A stretch of DNA of 64,000 bases from NCBI GenBank assembly GCA_022316685.1, contig JAKJHU010000038.1:1970384-2034383 (forward strand), read 5' to 3'. This document shows positions 39,601 to 51,600 of the stretch, one piece after another. Source of the DNA: Progne subis subis (Eukaryota > Chordata > Aves > Passeriformes > Hirundinidae). Position 1 is the stretch's first letter, and the number at the start of each line of letters is the position of its first letter. The position numbers and the translations under genes were made by a program. Below the pieces are notes generated by a model. That model did no database searches, was not told the origin of the DNA, and was given only the letters and a program-made list of their open reading frames with translations.

Positions 39601-42600
39601 TTACTTGTCAAGCCTATGGACTGTTAAAAGGCTCCAAAACGTTGCATAATGTCCTACAATACTGTATGTAAAGCTTAAAATCTCTTACACGTAAATACAA
39701 GTGAATACAGAAGATCACCTAATTTACAAGTCAAACAGATTTTCTGCATTTTAACATACTATCCTAGACAGTTTAATGGTGACACTGAAATAGATGTGCC
39801 AACATTGCACATCCATTGACCTTTTCACCCTAAGTAATTAATTACCAAGTGTCCCCTTGATTCATTGCATGTTCCAGAGAAGCAAAGTGCATAACTGTAT
39901 TTCACAGACTATGTATGTGTTTTTCCAATGTGGTTGAAAGAAAATTAAGATATTTCCTCTTCTACACCCTGCTCTCAGAGGACACAGACACAACCACAGT
40001 TTCTCTATTTTGAGCAACACAGTGATGTCTTCACCCCAGTTTTAGGACCACTGATTTCTAGATACAATTCCAACCCCTGTATGTGCTAGGTTAGATTTTA
40101 GCAGCCTTCAGCTGAAAGGACACCGGCAGCCTGTGCTGTACCTGGGGAGATCTCCATCCATTTAACATCAGATGCTTATGCAATGCAAGCCAGCAGATAA
40201 ATAGCTCAGACTTAGGGGACAATTATCTTTTAGAAAAACTTCACTAGCAGCTCAGATGGAGCAGTCAGGAAAAAGGAATTTATATAACAACCTATTTCCT
40301 TTTTAAAAAGTCATGCCTTCAGTTTAGCACGTTCATTCAACTTTCAGGGTTTCAAAGACAGTTTAAAGCCATTCCTCACAAGGAGCCTTGAGTTTAACAT
40401 GAAGCTGTCGCTCTCTCCTCAGTGCAACCCCAGGCAGAGGCTGTCCTAGCACAGGCAATCCCAGCTCTGTGCCATGGCAGCGTGCCAGTCCTCCATGCCA
40501 ATGTGTCCAAGCAGGCCAAGTATGACCTGAGTGTTAGCAACAGACCCCAGCTGGGCCCTGTGACAGGCAATTACACTGTACACGTGGGCCCCATCCCGTG
40601 TTTGAGATCTGCATAGCTGACTAGAGAAGAAATCATTTCATGCTTCATGGCCCACTGCTTTCTGTATTTGCTTAAAATTATGGCCTTAATTAGCACCTCA
40701 GGGTTGACCCCAGGTCAAAAGGGGTGTGCCAAACTTCTGTGAGTAAACATCTGTATCTTAAGAGAATTATTTTGCAATGCTGACTTAGTATTAGACACGT
40801 TGGCACGAGTCACAAACAAATTGGACTGGGCAAAGGTTGGTAGGATTCTGCTGCTTCAGACTACTCCACACCACATGCTGCTGTCCTTGTGACAGAAGGG
40901 TCCACAAAGTTTTGCTGCCAGTCCCTTCCATATGCTGTTCTTGATGTTGTACTTACTCTTCACTTACTGAGATGCCCAAACCTAGGATAGTTTGTTTTCC
41001 CTAAGGAAGAGGATTGCTCACTGTACTCATCTTTACAATTTTATGGAGCCCATATTCAGGACAACTCAAGGAAGCAATTTGGTGCTAATTTAAAACTACA
41101 TGGATAGAACTTGCTTTAAATATTTTTTTGCTTCCCTGAAGGCTGATATCTGCAGTGATGGAAAAGATCTAAAGTTTCTGGTTCTTCATTGCCTTTCTGA
41201 TTTTTTTCAGATGGGCACCATTTTATGGTAGAGCACTTTCAGAGGAAATCTAGAGACCAACACACCCATGGGATGATAAATATACATCTTCTACAGACTT
41301 GTCATCATTGGATATGGGAGCAACTGTGCCAAAGACTATACCTGGAATGACTCCTGAGTCAACACTGTAAGGACCAGTGGGAGGTTCACCAGTCACACTC
41401 TCACCCTGCTGTCACTACCAACACAAATGCTTTGCCTCTTTAAATTTGATTCAATCAAAGCCTGGCTTCTGGTCTGAGTGGGCATCTTGGTAAGCTGGGT
41501 TATGTGCCTGGGGGTACTCACATGCTCTTTTCTGCAGACTTCACTCTGACCCCTACAAGAGCTTCCTGCTTGTTTCATGTAATCCCCACACAGCACCAAG
41601 GCACGGTGCCCTGTGCCCTGAGACAGGGGAGCATCTGTGACCCTTTCTGGCCTCTCTGTAAATGACCTCAATCTTCTCCCTGGTACAGCAGAAGTGTAGC
41701 AGGATTGTCTATCATAGTCCTTCAGCCCTAAAGGTACTGAAACTTGCCCCTGAAAATTACTGCTAATTCAATCTCTACCTCCTCTCTTTGTTATATACAC
41801 CTATCTACTTTGTGTGTGTGTATAGATAAGAGTGATATAAGACTAAGCATATATATGTATGTTCCATTTATAGAACACTCATTAACGTATTATCTTTATT
41901 TTCTGGAAAAACTGCCAGCATCTTTCAGGAGAGAACCTTTACAAATTCCCACTGTGGGTATTGATGCTCAAACCCCTTCTCTGGACCCCTCATTTATCAC
42001 TGCTACTCTCAAAGCCCTACATTTCAGAGATTGTCTAGCTCTCACACTTCTCTATTTTCTTCAAATGCTTCTCCATCCATTCCCAGACTTATGATCCCTT
42101 CAAGGGTATGCACAGAACAATTTCCCTTCATTTTTGCCAAGTAATATCCTTGTCTTCCTTCAAAATCTGCTGAAAACTTACCTCTCACTCAACGGTACAT
42201 CACAGATCTCTTCTGTAGCATTGTTCCAATCTCCCTAGTCCGAACGTTTCCCTTCTGTCTCAGTATTGCTTAATTTAGTGTTTAAACTCCTTAATGTAGC
42301 AAAGTAATATTTCAATGGATTGTTGAGAGTCATGTACCTTATGAAAGTACATGAAGAACAGCATTACAAATAAGCACTGTGTAGTACCTTTCTATTCCAT
42401 TCAGTTTATGACGGTGCTTTCGGGACATTAAGAGTCCACCTCCCCAGGCAGCCTGGAAGAGACAGAAAAAGGAGAAGACTCTTTTTGAAAAAGGTCGACA
42501 GATTTTAGTTTACTCAGGATCTAGTAATAAATATTTTAATTCAAGGAAAAAACCGTGTCAAATAAGATCATCTTTTGCCTAAATAGCAGCACGTTTTTTG

Positions 42601-45600
42601 TTACTTACATCTACATGGAGCCAAAGGTTGTATTTTTCACAAATATCTGCAATCTCCTGTATTGGATCAAAGGCTCCATATACAGTTGTGCCTGCAGTTG
42701 CATTTACAAAAAGAGGAACGTATCCCTACAGAAAAAAATAAAAATATCAAATATCAATTGAAAACTCTTTCAGGGAAAAAAAAAAAAAAAAAAAGGAGGA
42801 GGTGGGGGGAAGGATAATCATTCCAGAAACATTATCTCATTTTGTAACCTAAAAACAGTTTTTCTTCCCATGTGAAAGATACAGCATAAGCAACAGTAGA
42901 AAATAACTAATCATATGCATGGTAAGAACAAACTCTGGTTTTTTCTTTATTTTCTTGTCATTTCACTTCAAAAGAGTAACTAGTTAGGAGATAAAGAATA
43001 TTATTTTTTCTAATCTCTCTCACTGAGGAGATTCAAACAGTGTAGTGGAAGATGAGCAATATTCAAGTAAATTTGTGACTTTTACAGCAGTATAAACAAA
43101 AATTAATTAAATGTGATTTGTGAGTGATTCAAAGGCTCGAAGTTGTTCCTTTAGTCTTTATCTACTAATAAACAGAACAAAGCAGAACAAATCAAATTGA
43201 AACAAAAGCAGTTAATGAGAAATTATTAGATAAGAGAGAGAGAATTTTGAATTAGATGAAATAAATGTGAACTGCTATTTCATAGAGTGCCCAAATGTAA
43301 AGAAATTAAGAAATAATAATAAAAAAATCTTGATTTCTCTTTGGTTATTTTATAAAAAAATCATGGGTTTTTCCACTGCATTGATTCAAGAAATAGCAAT
43401 TAATGCCTAAAATTTAAGCTGTCTATATTTAACAAATATACATGCTACCTACATCAAAGCTACAGGATTTTTAAAAGGCTCTGTGTAATATTTTATGGGT
43501 TTGACTAAACGTAAAAGTTTAGATAAAAGTAGCTTAGATTTTATATTTCCATGCTTGTTTCCATATATTTCCAAACAGGAAGTTATTTTTAAAAATCATG
43601 AACTACAGTTGTGGTTCAAGAGTTAAAAGTCTTTTGGTTTTAAACAGAAAATGGAAACCTTACCAACTCATATAGATAATTCTGTAAACAACACATGAAT
43701 GTATAATTGAGCATATAAAAATACTGTTGTTATATTTATATCATTATAATGTTCTCTTTAATGTCAACACTCAGGATTCAAAGGAAGAACCAATTTTATT
43801 AAGCCAGGCATCCAAGCACTAGTTTTTAAAAACACAAACCTTTTCTTTTGCTTCCAGAATTTTTGCCTCCAAATCAGCTGGTATTATTTTGCCTCTGTAA
43901 TTATCACAGAAACAGAAAGACAAAGAAAATTAAAGAATGTATATGCAAATAATAGCTGTAGTTGAAATAATTTAATAGGATTTTCTCAACAGCCCATTAG
44001 CAACTTGACACACTGTACTGAATCAGTCCATAAACACAATAAAACAAATTTAACAGATGAATACATTTAATCTATCAAAATATTAGTATTCATCCTACCT
44101 TTCATTGCATTTTATCAAAATAACATTGTCTGTTCCAAATCCAAGTGCAGCTCCAGCTTTCTTTATTGAGTAGTGACTCTGCAGCAAACATATGAACACG
44201 AAATGGAGTGGTTGTTTAATGACGAAGCATTTTCACCACATATGTCAGTAAATTAAGAATTAGCAAGTGTATTAAGCTCACATGCTCTGAGGTAAAGAGA
44301 ACCAGTTTAGGGACTGCAGCCATGCCTTTGGTTTTAACTTCAGGGAAATACTTGTAGCGTGCAGCCATTATGCTGTACATGTTGGAGATAGCTCCTCCTG
44401 TGAATGAATAAATAAATGAATAATGAAATAGTGGTAATGGAAAAAAGTATATTACACTACAGACATGCAAGTCTCATTTACATAATACAGTGAAAGTGGC
44501 AGTGAACTATGAAAAAATATTTCTCTGAAATGCACAGGCATCTGTCTAAATAGCATAGGACAGACTCTCAGGAATGCCAGAGTGATAATCAGAATTTCCT
44601 AAATGCCATCTCTTTCAATTGCTATCGTTTTGTAACACGTTCCTGAAAATTTCAGCTTTCATTGTGCTGCTTCTGTATGATAACTTCTTGTTAGCAACAA
44701 CAGGAACTTATTAACTTGTCTGAGATTGAAAAAATGTCATATATTGGATGGATTTATCCCATCTTACTGTAGATATAGAAGTAGATGCTTCAAGGTAGAT
44801 TTCTACAGCTGAGCTACTTCTTCTCAACTCGCTCACAGTCAGTCATGGGAAAAGTGGCATTTCACAGGCTATGATTCAGCTCATCTATTTTCACACCTAT
44901 CTTTGAAGAACTTGAATAGAGGGAAAGCACCTCTTTCTCTTGGTTTGCTGCTAAAAAGAGCCCTGAACAATTAGCTCAGTTCTTTGGTGCAGACCTCAAG
45001 CTTTAATTAGATCAATAACATCCCTAAGCCTAGGATGACTTCTTCCTTTAAATTTTTTCATTGATGAGAACCCAGAAAGATCTGTATTTTTCTAGCAGAC
45101 AGGACTGGAGATCAAGCAAGTGTGCACTTTATGTAGGCTGTTCCTAAAGGAGGTGGTTTTGTCCTTTGTAACAGGATGGTGTTCCTTCATGCCAAACCCA
45201 GCAAAGTTCTGGGCTGGGCACCCACATTGTCCACGCTGTTGGCTCAGGACCTTCACGTGGTTCATCATCAGCTGTTTCTGGCACTGCTCACTGCCTTTAT
45301 GTTCCTCGCATGGGAAGGCACTTTGTCCCGGTCTTTATACTAGAATGATACTTGTGACTCCAATCAGATTATTTCCCAGATAATGTGTCCCAGAAAGGGA
45401 CAGACAATCACAACCCTTTCCTGACTGTGAGCCCAAATCCTTACTGACACCAAAGAAATCAGTACATGATTTTTGAGAACTTCTGGTCGACAGGAGCTGT
45501 GGTTGCTCAGCACCTCCAGAAATGAAGCTCATAAAAGGGGTGTTTAAGTGTCTAACTGTGCACCAGAGCCCATAGTCAAGTTCTAAATGCTGACCAGCCA

Positions 45601-48600
45601 TAGTACATAGCCATAGGGAGAGATAAATTTTTGCCACAACTTTTCTGTGGGATGTTTAAACAAAGCATTCTACTTCTAAATATTTGACTCACTGCTTTGT
45701 GTTGCAGATAGTGTGAATATTCAGACACAGCCTATGTTTATTTTCACTTTTGAAGTTTTAGTCAAACCACCAAAACAGAGAAGAAAAACTTACCAGGTGA
45801 GAATATTCCATCACCATCTTTATTTGACCATCCAATAATCTCCCTCATCTTTCGAAGTGTTATTTGTTCCATGAGGACAAAAACAGGGGCAATTTCATAG
45901 GTAAACCTGCATGGATAAAGCAAAACAAACAAACAAACACAATATGGATTCAGATTCTGAAAACACATAATAAATTCCCAGTCTGTAACTCTTTGTTAAA
46001 ATGCTCGAGGTTTCTAAAAGTTTTCCTATAACTTGAGGTTTTGATACTGAGCCTTTAACCAAGCAAAAATGCTCAGGAAGACAATATTGGAAATAATGAT
46101 GAAGGAAAACTGCAGTACTAGTTATTTTGCAGCTGCTCTATGTAGTGAATGTAAGGCCTAAGGTTCAATATCATAGCACTGCTGACTTCTGTGCAAAGCT
46201 GTCCTGTAAAACCACTGCTTCCCAAAGTGCCAATTCCACACTTGTGGAATAACATACTGCTGAATCCTTATGGAAACAGTGAACTTCTCTGAACTAAACA
46301 AAACCATAATTAGAAGTATTGAGCTAGGGTTTAAAAGTCTAAATATAATTAATTATGTGGATTTATTCTGCTGGTGATCTCCAAGGACAACTTACTTCTA
46401 CAACATAACGTGATCAATAACTGTCAAGAGCAATTACAAATGATGATTTTCTAATTCCCAATTACCAAAACCAAGTCAGCAGTCAACTATTGTATCCACC
46501 TAATGAGGGCAAAAAACATTACATATCCTGGCATGCCCTGATGTCAGAGTCAGATATGTGGATGGAAATTGACAACCACACAACTGTTTTTGGCAATCAA
46601 GGTACATGGATAAATTACTACTGCTGTAAACAAATTCTGTTTGCTGTGAGTGGGGAAAGAAATAAGTAAAAGCAGAAAGAAATAATAATAATAAAAAAGA
46701 TCAACCTCTGATTTCCAAAGGAATCTATGAGAGTATGACACCCTGACACTTTGGATTTGACTGGTATCCCCTGCTTGAATAATTTTGTCAAAACATATGT
46801 GTTGTCTCTGTAATACTAAAATGAGATTTGAGAATAGGTACAGCAAACTTGAATGAGACATGATATTAAGACATGAACAAGTGTCTGAAAATGTTGTCTT
46901 TTATTTACAGCTACACTGGTTGCTTACACGGTTAATATTTTCTTCAAGTATGTGTGTGTCCTTAGTCCATCAGAGAAACACCATCATTATTTTTAAAACA
47001 TTCCCTTAAGTTTAAAAATTTGTAATTTGTTTAATTACTGTGATTGCTGTTTTCAGAAGCCAAAATACTACTTATTTTGCTTTTATTATCATTAGAACTG
47101 GCAGAGACAGTTGAAACCTCATCGGACATTTGGGTGCTGCCACTATTTACGAATAGGCAAAATTAATAAACCCGTGTCTGCTAACAGTGGCTTGGAGTTG
47201 TTTTGTTTTTAAGCACTGCAAATCTAGAATATATTCCGATCTTTATTTAGGCAGAATGATCAACTGATGTCCACAGGAACTCAGCAGTGTATAGATCACT
47301 GGAGCTCAATACAAGATACTCTTAAGTCCATGTGATTTTTTTTTTTCCCCACTGGTTTAAACCCATACCTTTACAGGTATTTCTATGAATTAACTGTAAC
47401 AGTCATGAGTACCAGCTCTTTACTCACAGAATATAATAACAAGTTTTTTGGTAGAAGCCAGTGCTGGCTTAATTCTGCTCTCACCTAGAGAATAAATCCC
47501 TTTATCAGACCAAATCATTCTAGCTATGGTTCTCTTGCTGGCCAGTATGTAAAAAGCAGTCTGAGAATAAACACAGAGCATTTTACATCCATTTTCTATT
47601 CATAAGTGTATCTGCATAATACTGAAAACACCAATATATTCCCTTGTCTCAGCTAACAGCGGGCATAAACAGAACTTTCAGATAATATTTATTTTTAACC
47701 TCAGTTGGCTGCTGCACAGTGAGAGAATGCCCTGCTCTACAGATCTCTAGAACAATGAATAATGAAATTCTGAAATATCCATGCTGAAGGTCTCATGAAT
47801 AGTGATTGAGCTATGAATAGCACAGTGATACATTATTTCCAAGCCAATGTAGGAAGCTTATTATGTTTAATTGTATATATTATCTTCACAGTGACATTTA
47901 AGTAATATTTCATATTGATAATTTTAAGAGAGTACAGATGTTTTGATTACTCAAAACTCATCTGCAAAAGAAAGCACACACTTTTACTTGTTCATAAATA
48001 TTTTAAGTATTGTTTATCTGTAGAAAATAAAAAATGGCAATGGAAATCATTCCCTACCGTAACTCAGTATTACTGTTGTTTGTGTGTTATGTGCTTGTGT
48101 AGCCATAACAGGTCAGAGCAGTTTCTAGGTAAAGGTCAAAACCTCTTCTTGTGTGCTGAAACACTGCTCAAAACAAAGAGTATGTTCCCCAGAGCTCACA
48201 GAGGTGATTTGGTTATTTTTAATAACTTCCTCTGTCAGTTCTTTGAATCATATTTTACAAACATCTTGCTTTAACCTTACAGTTACTGTGTTACTTGAAA
48301 GCACACCATGTTGACTTTGGTTGGCTGAAAAAAAGAGCACACTAAGCCTCATACTAAGAAATAGATACTAAATTTCCATGATCACAAAGAAGCATTTTCT
48401 TGTTTATAAAGAAGCATATATTCTTGTTTTAAAGCACAAACACACGAGAAGCTAGCTATTTAACAGCTTACTTTCAAAAGAAAAAGGAAAATATCAATTA
48501 AAATTAGTTACTCTTTAAGAAGTGACTGAGTGCAATGTTATTTATAATGATGCCAATATTTCTTTTATCCCGTCACAGTCTGCCACAGAGCTGAATTCTT

Positions 48601-51600
48601 TTATGTCCTATCAGATTTGTGTAATTTCACTGATTACAAAAGGATAATTAAACTGGGATAACTGAGTTAGTCAGACAGGTTTAGTAAAAGTGACACTGAA
48701 ATATTTGTCACAGAGAAAACTTTAAGCAAAGTTTTTTTTAGAAATGTGATCATAACTGTTTTCACTTTTAATTGTGCTGCTAAAAAGACACTTCAAAGCA
48801 CTTTGCAATATTCCTTTGACAATTAAAATATGTATTCCTGGAGTTTTTTTTCCCCAACCATCTTTAAAATCTGAATGTCTCATACCTATTTTCAGCAAAC
48901 AGAGATTGAGATGACTGTTACAAAGAGAAGGCTGGTTTTGGCTAGACCATCTTAGGTTTTTGTTTTGTTTTTATTGTCACAAAATAGGCACATCTCCTAA
49001 TCTACATAGAGCTGCTAGTCATCAGCTATATTTAATGAACCATATACTCACAGAAAGGCCAGTGAAAATGTTGTTAATTTTCCAGTCTGAAGATACATTT
49101 TGTATGTTATGACAATTAGCAACAAACTCCCCAAGACAGAGGTCGCTTTACAGTTAAAACACATCCAGTGCAGGACTTAAAAAGAGCAGTCTTACCTGCT
49201 GAATACCTGGACTCCCATTGCTTTTTTGAACGTGTAGAAATCAAAATACAAATAAAAACTAAATAGAAGGTTTTGTGGGGTTTTGGTGGTTTGGGTTTGT
49301 GTGGGGTTTTTTTTGTTGTTGTTTTGTTTGTTTGGGGTTTTTGTTTTTTTTTTTTTTTTTGTTTGTTTTTTTATTATTGGGGGTTTTGTTTGTTTTGGTT
49401 TGGTTTTGTGGGTGGTTTTTTTTTAGTGTTGTTTTGGATTTTTTCATTAATTGCACTCTGATACAAAAATTCATCGTAATACTGACATTTAGCTCTCATT
49501 AACTTTGAGGTGAAGAAAAATTAGGAAAAGTTTCTTATTTGATGCATTCAGATGTCAATTTTTACTTTTTATATACTTCCATGTATTCATTTACACATGA
49601 CTTTATTAATTTTAGACTAATTCCTTCATTAGCATAAAATTATTTTTCAGTGTTGCATTTTTAATCATTTTGAAGCTACCCAGAAGCCACTTCTTTACTA
49701 GCACATGAACAGAAGGTATTGCCTCAAGCCTGCTATCTCTGAAGTCAACAGTGGAGAAGGAAATAAAATTTTTCCATATCTACTGTTATAGTGTTAACAT
49801 AGTGTTAACATACTGTTAACATAGTGGATAGCTGCAGACTTGTTCAGTCTAGACACAAAGCTTTAAAAAAAAATAAAAATATGGAGACAATTGGTCCAAA
49901 AGAAGAAAAGTAATTTCATGTTACTATATTAGAATAATTATGTTTTACTTACCACATGCTCTCAGATATTTGCATTTCTATTCAGTTTTATGTAACTATT
50001 TTTATTGTATTGCTGACACATTAAGAAAAACATGAGACTTTTTCTGGAAGATTCATCATTTTAAAAGGAAAATTATTCATATCCGTGCCACTGCCTATCT
50101 ACCATGATACACGGCAGCCCTGTGTAAGCACCAGTCACAGGCGCTGGTGACAAGACCCCACTTACATGTTTGTATTAGCAGTGGATGTCAGCCACTCTCC
50201 AGCCAAGCCAATAATGTCCAGTCCTGTGGACAGCTGATTGAAAAAGCGAGGGTGACCTGAGAAGAGAATCGAGAACAACTTAGAACAAACTCTACTTGTA
50301 CCTCTCAGGCTCCAGATATAAACAATCCACCTTTGCTGACACAAATCACAGGTTTGTACTCAGAACACTTGCAGCAAAGTTTTCAAAGCAAGTCCTGCTT
50401 ATGGGGAGACCGATAGCCAACATTCACGGATGTCTTATTACAAATTTGAAAAAATATTTCGGATACGAGCTTCTCTATGGAATCATTTGCGTTTAGAAGT
50501 GAACCGCAGAATCGAGTGAGCCGGTAAACTCCTCCGGGACCTGCTCAAGGGCTCGGGCTAGCTCATTGCCAGATCCCTCCTCTGACTTCCGTCGTGCTGT
50601 GACCTGTGGCCAGGAGGACGGTGGGGTCACACCCTTGGCAGTAACAACCTCCAGCTGCTTGGGGCTATTTGCATTCAAATGGAGGAAGAGAGGAAGGCTC
50701 CGGCGCTTGAATAGCGGCTGCAGGGGGAGCTGGTCTCTTCCCGAGCCTCAAGGACACGGGAGAGACGCTCCGCGGAGTCTCGGCGGGAGGGTCCCAGCGC
50801 TGCAGCGGGGGGAGAGGGCTCCCTAAGAGCTCCCCACTCGGGCCCTTTCCCCACACGGTTTATAAGCTAGAATTCACCTTCTTAAATAGGGTTTGCTATT
50901 GAACCGAAGTACACCACATCCCTGTATTTCAGCCGAAGTTGCTTTAACGTCTCCTATAATCAATAATCCCGACTGTTGGGGGTCTACTTTTCTAGCATGA
51001 ACAGAGGAAATTCCTAACGATTTCCTGATAACGGGCGTTGAGGGGAGGCGGGAGGTGTCATGATTTGGATCTCTCTGCTCTCTGGGGAAGGACACGCAGA
51101 TAGCACACTGCGGACAGCCCGGCCCTGGAAGGGAGGTCAGCTCTCGACGCCTGCAGGGTCCCTGTCACCTCGGATTCGGTTCAACTCTAAGAACATGAGC
51201 ATCTTTTGACATGAAGAAATAAATGCTGTTCTGCCCCGAGCGATGTCAGCAGAAACCTTTTGGAGGCGTGAGCCTGCCGGCGCTGCCACATCGCGACACT
51301 TCCTGACGAGGATGCGCCGCAGCCGGGCTGCTCCCGCCCGGGAACAAGCACGGCTCCGGGCTAGAGCCCAGAAATACCACCGTGGCTTAGCTGCTTGCTT
51401 TACAAATCAGCACTTCTCTCCTTTTCCAGGACATACTGACTCGGAAGTCATCTTAAGCGACATTTCGCTGACCTCCCATAGCTGCTCATGAGCCCGCGAT
51501 CTCCTAAGGCTGGGCTGCAGGTTCAGACCCGGTGACTTTGAAGGGAGCTTCGCCCTGAGAGAGAATGTGAGCCCCAGAAGCCCACAGCAGGATGCATGTC

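Larger units (their letters stand above)
45907..50165 (-). other. GAD1: GAD1 intron 6
   Basis: 4.3-kb AT-rich intron. It holds a 172-nt G/T-only block at 49269-49440 and a short 11-bp tandem repeat at 49789-49821. In mammals this intron carries embryonic cassette exons that truncate GAD67 (GAD25). I could not recognise such an exon here. Confidence 0.65.

Noticed and set aside
45907..50165. Search for the mammalian embryonic (GAD25) cassette exon in intron 6
   Set aside because: No segment with matching termination sequence and flanking splice sites was recognised by eye. Absence is not proven; an alignment would decide.
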